Positions 55,335 through 64,000 of a DNA stretch of 64,000 bases are shown piece after piece. This DNA comes from Branchiostoma floridae (lineage: Eukaryota; Chordata; Leptocardii; Amphioxiformes; Branchiostomatidae). Where the stretch lies: positions 1,763,960 through 1,827,959 of the forward strand of contig NC_049980.1 of NCBI RefSeq assembly GCF_000003815.2. The letters run 5' to 3'. A program made the translations under genes and the position numbers. Position 1 is the stretch's first letter. Each line of letters begins with the position of its first letter. The notes under the pieces are model-generated. The model was not told the DNA's origin and ran no database searches. It saw only the letters and a list, made by a program, of their open reading frames with translations.

Positions 55335-55350
55335 TCTGTGCAACCAAAAA
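55335..55350 (-). promoter_or_regulatory. 3' splice acceptor for the gene F coding exon
   Basis: On the minus strand, TTTTTGGTTGCACAG is followed by the exon AATTTGGCGGCAAAGATGG. The pyrimidine-rich tract and AG imply at least one untranslated upstream exon and decide the start codon. Confidence 0.65.
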
Positions 55351-57430
55351 GGATAGAACAAGAGATTTTAGTACGACAGACAAGCACATTGACAAGCCAC
55401 CATTTTGGTATACTCAGTGACCTATGATATAGTCTGTATTCAGACTAGCCCAACCCTCGGGCAACAGAGGGGAGGCCTACCTTTCAGTCATACACAAAAG
55501 GTTTAAATGACTGCAGCTTTTATATAGTAGCACACATTATCCCCCAAAATATGAACGCTAGCTTCGTACACACAGCGGCAGTGTATACGTTAGACCGTAT
55601 GGCACAGTTTAACACCATATTCATGTAATCTGCCAAAAGCCTTGTCAAACTTCAATAGAGATACGTGAGACACGAGACTCAATATTGAAAATATAACGAT
55701 AAGAGTTTCATTATGGTGTTCTTTATGGCTATTTTAGGCATGTATTTACCACTGGTTGTGTATTGGATCATTAGATTATCACTGATAAAGTAATAACTAT
55801 GGAAAAAAGGATTGGGTTCATAAAGAGGTCTGTCCATTGAGCGGTAACTTATATGTTCGTGTTTTTGCCAGATCAAATGTAGCTTGGGTATTTTGTTGCA
55901 GGCATATCACCAACGAATTATATGGCGATACAGGTGGACTGTTTGACTATCAGTCCAATGTGTCGTTTTAATCAAATATTGCAATCAGTACTCACATTTT
56001 ACTGTGGGAAAACCATCAGCTGGCGAAGCTGGACTTCGTAGCGGTTATATGAGTTTTCTGGCCAAGGAATGTGGGTGCCTCCTTCGTTTTCCCACACGTC
56101 GACCTGTTAGATGCATGTAGGTTGATGGAAGTCCACGTGCGTTTGAACACGACGAGTTATGCTGAGCCAAGCTAGCTAGTTTAAAGCTACTTAGAACGCA
56201 CGGTCGTCACAAGTCAGGACGGATGCGTCACTCATTTGAGGCACTTGGTTGAGCTGCGAGCCGCCAAACTACACAGTCTCCACCTTTAGTGAGTAGTTTG
56301 TAGCCGGACAGTGGTGAATCTTTCGTTCTCACTGGCCTGTAAAGTTTACAGCAGCGTTTGAAGCCAAGAACAGAGAAACTTGATGTCTAAACTTCAACCT
56401 AAAGCTGACTATATCTAGCTAGATCCACGATATTGGAATCAATGGCGCTGTCACGGCGACATAGCTAAGTTCATGACCCGCGAGCTCGATGCAGTCCCGA
56501 GTCGCACTCCCTTCCGATGCGGTTGGACGACACTTCAGACCGCAGCTTCCCTTTGGCAGATCACCAATTCTTCAAATCCCTCAAACATGGACCTTATTGT
56601 CTGCAAAATCACGGCTCAATGCCGGTCTTGAGTCAGTAGAACATAATATCAGCCGTCTCATGACAGATAACGTTGTCTCTACAAGAGAATTCACAGAAAG
56701 AAGTAAGAAAACGGAAAAGGTGTGCGCGCCACAGAGAACGTGTCCTCAGGAAGCTGCCCCCGCCATTGTCGTCTGTTCTCTGCAGGCCGCTCGAAGACGT
56801 GGAAGCCTGCGGATATATGATAAGCATTTCAAGAGGGTCAAAGGTCCTCGCAATTACTCTCGCAGTATGAGCACAGAAAGACCCTGTTCACACTCTGTCG
56901 CTTGATCATCCACGAATGAATCCAGAAAACGGTTCCAACGAGACACGAAATATCCTTTTATCATGTGTGTAGGAAAATCTGACAATACATTATCTAACTA
57001 TTCAGAAGTTTAAAGAAGCTGCAAGGTTATCTGACTTCTGATAGCATCAAATCCTTGGGTCATATCCCGACGTTGAAAGACCTGCTTCGTCATTTTGCCG
57101 TTGGCGCAGAGCAGACTACTCAAGACAAGCGAACACCTAAGGACAAGAGGGTGCCATGAATTAAGGCTGTGCAAGGATGGCACTGATTATTCATACCTCA
57201 ATGGTCTTGGACTTGTTGCGCTTTCACCATAAACAGTTTACATATCAATCATTTTAATCCAGTCGAAACGGAAAAAAACCTATGTTGGCTTATCACATTT
57301 TGATATTTTATGAGTTGTAAAGTTTTGAAAGTTGCTTTTAGATATGATATGTACCCCAACGACACTGCTATGCCATCTCGACAAGTCAAGTGAAGTCCCA
57401 TGTTTTGTCTATTTACACAAACCGTAGAAT
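55351..57430. other. Divergent intergenic region between genes F and G, left half
   Basis: Presumably holds the upstream exon and promoter of gene F. A 138-codon plus frame at 56489-56905 has no recognisable features and I do not support it as a gene. No repeat family is clear. Confidence 0.4.
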
Positions 57431-57690
57431 GGCCGTGTAGAGTAACTGCAGTGTATCCGGCTCAGAACCTAGTGGTCTTGGGTTCATGCCATGCTTCCCA
57501 TTTTGTGCTCTTGGGAAAGGCACTTTGCACGACTTTCCTCACTGAACCCAGGTGAAAAATGGGTACCTGACTTTGGTTGGGGAGGTAAAGGCGGTGCGAG
57601 GAGACGGGATGGGCTCTGCCTTCCAATACCGTGCCCTAGACACAGTAGATAACAACCCACTGTCCCTACGGCCTCGAAAAGGGTATGAGA
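57431..57690 (+). repeat. SINE-like element with B-box-like GGTCTTGGGTTCATGCC
   Basis: The B-box-like motif (57473-57489) is followed by GTGCTCTTGGGAAAGGCACT and a CTCACTGAACCCAGGTGAAAA block. These are common in the bodies of tRNA-derived SINEs and parallel the copies at 12009 and 59041 (CTTTCCCAAGGGCACAAGAT in reverse). Confidence 0.55.
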
Positions 57691-58119
57691 CTACCTTTAC
57701 CCTTTAGCTTTACAAACTGTTGCCTGTTAACGGTAGATTTAACCGGTGTGGTGACAGACACGAGTGGCCTAACACGCGACCGGGAGGTGGTCATCCCCAA
57801 TTTGGCCCTCAGGGTTAACGTGCTCTTACGGTGTGAGGTCAACGAGTTCAAAGATATTTGCACAACCTTTTTTTTTGATATATCGGAAAATATACGGCAC
57901 TAGCTAGCACTGCTCCCAATATTGATTGATTATTCATTTTTGCGCATGTGGCTTGTACACATGTTGATGGAATTGCTGTCCCTACATTTTCACATTTTTA
58001 CAAAATTTACAAATCAAAATACAATTTAACAAGTCATAAGGTATTAAAGATTGAATAAATGTGAAGATTATACATTAAACAATAATATCACCCAGTGCAG
58101 AATACCAATAACATCACAG

Positions 58120-58345
58120 GTAACTGCCACTTCCAGCTTCAACACTCTGTTTGTGATGAAATTAATACAAAAATTGCAAAGTCGGTTAATGATAAATGAT
58201 CATGATATAGTAAGTTCATACTTGTGACAAGTGTAATTAAGTTGAAGTTGAACATTAATTATGCATAAATTATGTAAATTGCATAAGATGATCTACAACA
58301 GCTCTAAATGTTTCATGGAGGTATGAGGTTGCCGAACTCTATTTA
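58120..58345. repeat. 3' fragment of the CATGGAGG repeat
   Basis: Matches the end of the 3620-4690 element: TATGCATAAATTATGTAAAT, then GCTCTAAATGTTTCATGGAG and GTATGAGGTTGCCGAACTC. Confidence 0.65.
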
Positions 58346-58378
58346 TGAACTTTAGTCATAGCCTTCACAAGTTCCCAC

Positions 58379-59200
58379 ATTGTTGTTTTTTTAATTTTAT
58401 TTTTTATTGGGATCTCCATTAGTGATACTAAATGTAGTATCGCTATTCTCCCTGGAGTCGTACAATTCATAAACAATAAAAACAAAACATAAGCAGCAAA
58501 TCTTGTGCAATAAGTAAACAGAAAGGTAAATCACGTGGGAGATCAGAGGTCAAATTAAAATGTCAGAAACCATTACCTAGGTTTTGTATGCAGAAGATGA
58601 ATAAAAACAATGTTTGTTTGTATTGTATACCCGGTAAACCGCCTCAAGGCGTAACACACCAGGTTTGTACCGAAGAGTACAAGCTGCATATGGGGACGGA
58701 TTTATTTGATCCACTCACATCGGAAAGGACACATACCCTTTTCAATAAGTGCGGTGGGTTCTTTAACATGCTCGAGGTGTTGCTTTCCATAAACACGGGA
58801 CCTCCATTTAGGTCCTATCTGAGGGACGACCCTAATACTGTAAATGTAGAAACTTTTGGGGTGGTTTAATGTTCGCGGTTTTCGCGGCGGCCGCCTCACC
58901 GCGAATTTAAAACGAAATATTTTTCCATGGCAGTCAGAGACTACAGTGGATGGTGCAACGGCGAAATTAAAACCACCGCGATAAGTCCATTTTCTCGCTG
59001 CCGCGAAATTAGATATCCGCGAACTTAAATGCATTTACAGCATCCGAAGCTAAGTACTTATTTGAACCTGAGTGAAGTGAGAAAAGTTGTGTATTTCCCA
59101 AGAGCACAAGATCGGTGACATATCAGTGGACATATCAGAGTAGACAACTCGGGACCTCTGCGTTCCGGGCCAAGCGCCCTGCCGCGACGCCACGCGATTT
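58379..59200 (-). repeat. tRNA-derived SINE interrupted by a MITE
   Basis: The tail at 58412-58460 (GGGATCTCCATTAGTGATAC; CTCCCTGGAGTCG) and head at 59041-59200 (minus strand GCGTGGCGTCGCGGCAGG and AGAGGTCCCGAGTTG) match the copy at 12009-12392. The two halves are split by a TACTGTAAATG-family MITE at 58836-59042. Confidence 0.65.
58836..59042. mobile_element. TACTGTAAATGCA MITE nested in a SINE
   Basis: Starts TACTGTAAATGTAGAAACTT and ends GAACTTAAATGCATTTACAG. The interior GTTCGCGGTTTTCGCGGCGG and CCGCCTCACCGCGAA pair. Nesting shows that it is younger than the SINE. Confidence 0.8.
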
Positions 59201-59329
59201 CGAATGTTTGCCATGTTTGCTAAAAGGTAAAGAGTTGGGAAATTACTTCTTTCACGCACAAGATACATCCACATTACAATTATATATAGCTATTCATACA
59301 ATTCAATAACTGAATACAGATATAAAAGT

Positions 59330-59520
59330 CTTGTTGGTGGTGACACCATGTATTGTTGCTTCAATTCTTGTTTATGTTATCTATTTTGAATATGTAGCCA
59401 TCTTGTCTTTACCATCTTGTCTCGCCCTCTGTCGTTAAATGTGGGATCTGCAGATGATGACATCCACAAAGTTTACTTGCTGTGGCCTTATCTAAGGGCA
59501 GGATGTATTTGTTCTATTGT
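59330..59520. repeat. Repeat fragment upstream of gene G
   Basis: Blocks TTCAATTCTTGTT, TAGCCATCTTGTC, TCTGCAGATGATGACATCC and TTTACTTGCTGTGGCC match 44320-44520 and, in part, 18240-18310. It lies 250 bp upstream of the gene G start codon. Confidence 0.55.
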
Positions 59521-59769
59521 AGGACGGGTGGAATGTGCCAGACATTGCTGTATAATAGAGACGTCGGACAGGTTTGACACCACGATGACCTCAGGATTTT
59601 GTCGGTGGCCTCGTCTCGGTCAAAACAACTGTAGCGTTCTAGACCTAGGGCTCCTGCCTGACATTTCTTGCCTAACAGAACATAGTTACAGGGCTGTAGA
59701 CTAGGACTAAATCTGTCTTCTGTGTTGACGACAAACTTGGCGTCGTGAGAGAGCTAGAGTTGCGGTAAC

Positions 59770-61539
59770 ATGGGGAACAACCAGGCCGCGAGGATTCGGC
59801 AGCGGGCCGAGAAGTTGGAATGGACGGACGAGATTCTCTCTCCTGGCGAAGTACTGAACGACTACGACCTGCCCGTGTTCGTAACAGTCGCCAGGGAGGA
59901 CCCTCAAGCAGACCTGGCTAAAGACGATATCTATCTGTTGCGGTCGTCTTATTCAGAGCGTGACGTGTTCGCCAGAAAAGTCCACAGGACGAGCGGTCGT
60001 CTGTATGGTCCCCTCTTGACGATTCCCCTCAAACACCCGGCAAAGTTTGTCATTTTTAAGAAAGTGTTTTACAACGGCGTGAGTGAGTTACTGCGGGCGA
60101 ACCCTTTCCCGGAGAGCTTCAGAGTAGAAGAGAATGTGACGTGGAGAGAGTCGGGGAAATCTCAGGAAGCTTTCGAGTTGTTGGGACTACTGAGTATGAA
60201 AATGTCCCAGAACCAGAGTAAAGATGGCGGCCATGTTTATGCCAAGGACATGAGTAAAATGAAGCCGAAGGTCATCAACATGTCTCCCGTGGTGGGCGAC
60301 TGTCTTACAGTCATAGACAAGACGGAACCAATCCAAGACTCTGAGGAAGTAGTCTTAGATATGAGCCAAGGTGGGGGTAAGAAGAAGACGTCGACGTTGA
60401 AAAGAATTAAAAGTTCATTTAAGGGCAAAAAGGAATCGAGGAAAACTAAGACAGTCGCTCAGCCCATGGGCTACTTGGTTTGTGCTAACCAGACTGGAGG
60501 TTTGGTATGCCTACACACGGACTGTACGGGCAGGTTCTCGGCCTACCTTCCAGAACAATACACCATGGAGGAACTACTGGAAAACTTCAAGCTACCAGGA
60601 GACGTCGAGGTGGTGGGAGGGAAGCTTCCAGACGATCACCCAAACTTCGGAGGGCGTTTGAGACTCTTGAGTTTTTGTACAGAGACTTTTCTTGTTGTTA
60701 ACGGCCTGCCAAAGCAGGGGGAGGTTACAGGAGCTGGCGTCCAAGCCGCGGTGGTGACGGAACTGTCTATAGATAGTGATGTACGGTTCACACCTGCAAG
60801 AAAATCGTCGCCACAAAACGTAGAACTGCTGAAGCTACTGCAGGGGCACCTTCAGCGCGTTAGGCCGTGCTCGGAAGGGTGCGTGGCGGCGGTCAGTGCC
60901 GGGGCGGCGACGGACGCGATGAGGGCCGAGTGGGCGGAATCCCAGGCCCGTGCAAGAGCAGCAGCTCTCTCAGCTGCACGGAGGACGACGCCTGCCATGA
61001 CGAGACAGGCCACTCAGCCTCCACCCGGCAAGCAACCCTCGTGGTGGCGCCGACTCTACAACTCCAGTCGGCGGAGATCTTCCCAGTTGACCGAGACGCC
61101 AACGGTGACCCCTCCCGGCACAAGGACCACCGGAAACGTACAGAGAACAGCAGGCTACGGGCCAAGACCACTGGACATTATAGAAGAAGCCTCGGACACA
61201 GAGAACTCGGACACAGAGAACTCAGACACAGACAATTCCAGTCTAGGTCTCGAACCCGAAGAGCAAGATAGGGTTATGAACGCTAAGAAAGGCGGCTTGA
61301 TTCCTAACGGAGGATTGGTCTCAAAAGGTGAGGTTCTAACGACAACTACTGTAAGTTCTGTACCGCTTGATAACATGCACATCAGAAATTCAGCAAGAGA
61401 CGATATTCCAAAGAAAGACGAGTCTTTCACGTTTTTAAAAACAAGGGAACAGATACAAGAACAGTTACCGAAAGAGGAAGATTCCGACGACTCGGACGAA
61501 TCTGTGAAGTTCTCTCAGGCGTGTTACGTTTATAAGTAG
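59770..61539 (+). CDS. Gene G: GAREM-type CABIT protein with N-myristoylation-like start, no SAM
   Basis: 589 residues in one exon from GTAACATGG to TAG. The N-terminus MGNNQAA fits the PROSITE N-myristoylation pattern (Gly, then small residue at position 6, no Pro after). The CABIT spans about 16-370: LEWTDEILSPGEVL, DIYLLRSSYSERDVFA, GPLLTIPLKHPAKFVI, a polybasic insert KKKTSTLKRIKSSFKGKK (204-221), then core Cys238 in YLVCANQTGG and TGRF at 253-256. The tail is disordered: an Ala/Arg-rich segment (AESQARARAAALSAARR), a basic WWRRLYNSSRRRSS stretch near 410-425, an acidic tandem run DTENSDTENSDTDNS, and the final CYVYK. No SAM and few SH3 ligands. Like its head-to-head partner F, it may be a membrane-anchored CABIT adaptor; this rests only on the N-terminal motif. 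Confidence 0.92.
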   Translation: MGNNQAARIRQRAEKLEWTDEILSPGEVLNDYDLPVFVTVAREDPQADLAKDDIYLLRSSYSERDVFARKVHRTSGRLYGPLLTIPLKHPAKFVIFKKVFYNGVSELLRANPFPESFRVEENVTWRESGKSQEAFELLGLLSMKMSQNQSKDGGHVYAKDMSKMKPKVINMSPVVGDCLTVIDKTEPIQDSEEVVLDMSQGGGKKKTSTLKRIKSSFKGKKESRKTKTVAQPMGYLVCANQTGGLVCLHTDCTGRFSAYLPEQYTMEELLENFKLPGDVEVVGGKLPDDHPNFGGRLRLLSFCTETFLVVNGLPKQGEVTGAGVQAAVVTELSIDSDVRFTPARKSSPQNVELLKLLQGHLQRVRPCSEGCVAAVSAGAATDAMRAEWAESQARARAAALSAARRTTPAMTRQATQPPPGKQPSWWRRLYNSSRRRSSQLTETPTVTPPGTRTTGNVQRTAGYGPRPLDIIEEASDTENSDTENSDTDNSSLGLEPEEQDRVMNAKKGGLIPNGGLVSKGEVLTTTTVSSVPLDNMHIRNSARDDIPKKDESFTFLKTREQIQEQLPKEEDSDDSDESVKFSQACYVYK

Positions 61540-62850
61540 AAGTATATGTTGATTGTGCTTAAAAGCTGCGATCATATTGTTTTCATTGTTTCGAAAAAAG
61601 TGCCAGGCATTGTTCCTTAAGACCGATGTTAACAATAATAATAATAATGAATAACACCAAAACAAATAGTACATGTACAAGGGGGCGTGGCTCTTTCGGC
61701 CCTGGAGCGGAATTATAGGAATGGATTGTTGTCTTTGCTGTTTGTAACATGGATTTTGCTCGAAGTACTTCTTCACAAACTAACATGTAGTCAAAACCTC
61801 AACAGCAATACCTTAACAGTACTGTAACTAACAATAACAGTAACTAGCACCTGTCACAATTTTATCTTGTATTGTCTAGATGACAATAGTGAAGTGATCG
61901 CAAAATGACAAAACGTGAAGTTTGTGTGACAATATTTTGAATACGTTGCAAGATCTAAATGCATGATTGGGAACAGAACAAAACGCACAAAACGTAAAGA
62001 CACCATGCTCTATCTTCGCCTCTAGTGGAAGGCCGTATGAGCAAAACTACAGCGGTATGTACAACATTTGAATGTGTCCTATAGTTGATAACTGTTGATT
62101 AGATGTACATGTATTTCTAAACTTTATCTATTCTTGATCCAGCTCTGTCCAAAATGGGTCGCCGCTGAGAGTCTAGCATGTTTGAAAGGGTGTATGGCAG
62201 CAGAGAGCACCACAGCGGCGGCGCAACATGAACACATATAGAACACAGTTTGTCTATATGACATAAGTTAAGGTTATATGACCAGTGTTGCTTTTAGTTT
62301 AGGAACAGTTCAGGAAAAACAGAGGGGAATGTTTTTGTGTAAAGTTATTTTTTTTCATATCAATGTAACGTTATAATTTTGTCCTGCAAAGTTCTTATCA
62401 TGGTTTTGTTATACATTCTTAGGGCCATCTTCTTTCTTGTGTGAACTGTTATTGCATTTGGTATCCTTATGTATACCGTTGTTTTGTAAATGGCATCTCA
62501 TAGTTTTCCACATTGCGTATATTGTGCAGGAGCGCCACCTTCCAAAATACATTTAAATGACATTGCACAGAACTTATTTCATATCATTCCAACATATACA
62601 TGTACATTACCTGAAGATAGAAAATATACTATGTATACCTGTTAACTCTCTTTAAATCACTTAAGATTCATCTTTGTTTTCTCATGTGGCAGTATCATAT
62701 TATAGCACCAAGTGGAATTATGAAAGTTGATGTTACCAAAAAAAGTAAATATGAGTTTATGGACTTTATGCAGAATTTGAAATAAACATAATGTTAACAA
62801 CCCCTCTCAGAAACATGGTCCAAAATGTGCTTCTATGTTTTAATGGCTTT
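61540..62850. other. 3' flank of gene G
   Basis: Contains an AAT tandem stretch at about 61633-61650 and AT-rich sequence. No gene or recurrent repeat family is seen here. Confidence 0.5.
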
Positions 62851-63078
62851 AACGCTAGTTCACCCTTATCCGCAGGGTAACCTATATTCGTTGTGTTTAC
62901 CAACATGGTATTAAGTGATATCAACTGGACGGACGGTGGTTTAAAGTATTTAAAATATGTATGTTCAAAATATTGTAGTTTGAAACTCTCGTCCGTCGAC
63001 TTAATCAACATCCCTAAATACCCATTTCTGACCGCAACGGATATAGGTTACCCCGCGGATAAAGGTGAACTAGCGTTA
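62851..63078. mobile_element. AACGCTAGTTCACC MITE, copy e
   Basis: AACGCTAGTTCACCCTTATC to GATAAAGGTGAACTAGCGTT, with inner AACCTATATTCGTTG against CAACGGATATAGGTT. Confidence 0.85.
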
Positions 63079-63210
63079 CATGTAACATCAACTGTCATAA
63101 CTCCACCAGATGCCATAATACTGTCACATATGAACGTGATTCAAAGAGATGTACCAACATGCATCAGTATACCAATATAATTTTGAGGTAACATTACATG
63201 TACTAGTATA

Positions 63211-63422
63211 TACTGTAAATGCAGAAATGTTCGCGGTGGATTAATGTTCGCGGTTTTCGCGGTGACCACTTCACCGCGAACTTAAATCCACCGCGAACAT
63301 TTTTCTATAATGGTATTAGACTGAAGTCTACGGTGTTACTGCGAACTTAAATCCACCGCGAAAAGTCATTTTTCCCGTTACCGCGAAATTAAATCCCCGC
63401 GAACTTAAATGCATTTACAGTA
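63211..63422. mobile_element. TACTGTAAATGCA MITE, best preserved copy
   Basis: Starts TACTGTAAATGCAGAAATG and ends AAATGCATTTACAGTA. The interior has TTCGCGGTGG, GTTCGCGGTTTTCGCGGTG and CACCGCGAACTTAAATCCAC in alternating orientation. Confidence 0.85.
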
Positions 63423-63777
63423 CACTACAGAATATAGATATTTTGGAGTTCATAACAATTTTGAGAAGGCCACTATATAACAATTTTTTTAATGTGGCAG
63501 TTTTATGGCACCTGGTGGAATTATAATAGTTGATGTTATATATTAGGCTACTGCATTTCCAGTCAACATTGGGCTTTGGACAGACACCTAGAAGTAAGGA
63601 GTTTTGAGAAACTTTGTGTCGCAGTTGAGATGTCATCAGAAATCCTCAGGCCCACCAGAGACTTTGCCTAGAGCTACAAGAAGGGCTGAACTAGACTATA
63701 AATCAATAATACCTCTTATCAGTCTCCTACACTGGTAATCATTTATACAGGTCCCTGATATTTAGTGGCGAAGACTA

Positions 63778-64000
63778 GAGTCCATTCCAAGACACCATGA
63801 GGGTTTCTAGGCGATATTTATAATTAGTCTGAATTACTTTGAATATGTGAGCCACAATAATTAAATTATTCTAAAAAGATTGACTGTGAAAGTACTCATA
63901 TATTTCAATTCCTTTGAATATTTTAGAAACATTTTGAAAGTAACTGTAAAAAATATCTTTATTTAGAATAATTGTGAAACCTCTGTGTGATTATTTCACA
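63778..64000. mobile_element. GAGTCCATTCCAAGACACC MITE, copy 3, cut by window end
   Basis: TA then GAGTCCATTCCAAGACACCA, followed by the same AT-rich interior as the copies at 24641 and 36247. It runs past the window edge. Confidence 0.85.

Noticed and set aside
56489-56905. 138-codon plus frame between F and G
   Set aside because: No recognisable motif and no support beyond length; chance frame is likely in GC-balanced DNA.

Overview
The window looks like chordate invertebrate genomic DNA, most probably amphioxus (Branchiostoma). The evidence is GT-AG introns, Kozak-type starts, metazoan gene families (BSDC1, THEMIS/GAREM), dense small inverted-repeat transposons, tRNA-derived SINEs and a 100-N scaffold gap. 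The genus is inferred from gene content and repeat style; no single diagnostic marker was seen.

Left part (1-17690): a plus-strand exon or gene encodes a basic, disordered protein with three copies of a K/R-S-L-x-x-I-P motif (121-2109). After about 5.8 kb of 3' UTR and repeats comes a minus-strand, ten-exon orthologue of BSDC1 (7872-17690). Its reading frame closes across every visible junction, but the exon for the first half of the BSD domain is missing and probably lies in or beside the N gap at 11909-12008.

Right part (19804-61539): a cluster of five CABIT-domain genes of the THEMIS/GAREM signalling-adaptor superfamily. Gene A (+, eight exons) joins a THEMIS-like CABIT to a GAREM-like SAM. 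Gene B (-) is a GAREM-like CABIT-proline-rich-SAM protein that converges on A tail to tail. E (-), F (-) and G (+) have CABIT domains in uninterrupted coding exons and no SAM; F and G are head to head and both begin Met-Gly-Asn. Two further minus-strand genes, C and D, lie between B and E. They encode disordered proteins with tyrosine, SH3-ligand and PDZ-ligand-like motifs and no recognised domain. Known family members connect receptor signalling to GRB2, SHP2 and ERK, so the locus may be a lineage-specific array of signalling adaptors. This is the strongest candidate for an undescribed system in the window.

The remaining DNA is mostly introns and intergenic sequence holding at least ten families of short terminal-inverted-repeat elements, LINE 3' tails, tRNA-derived SINEs, a TG microsatellite and a segmental duplication that abuts the start of gene A.
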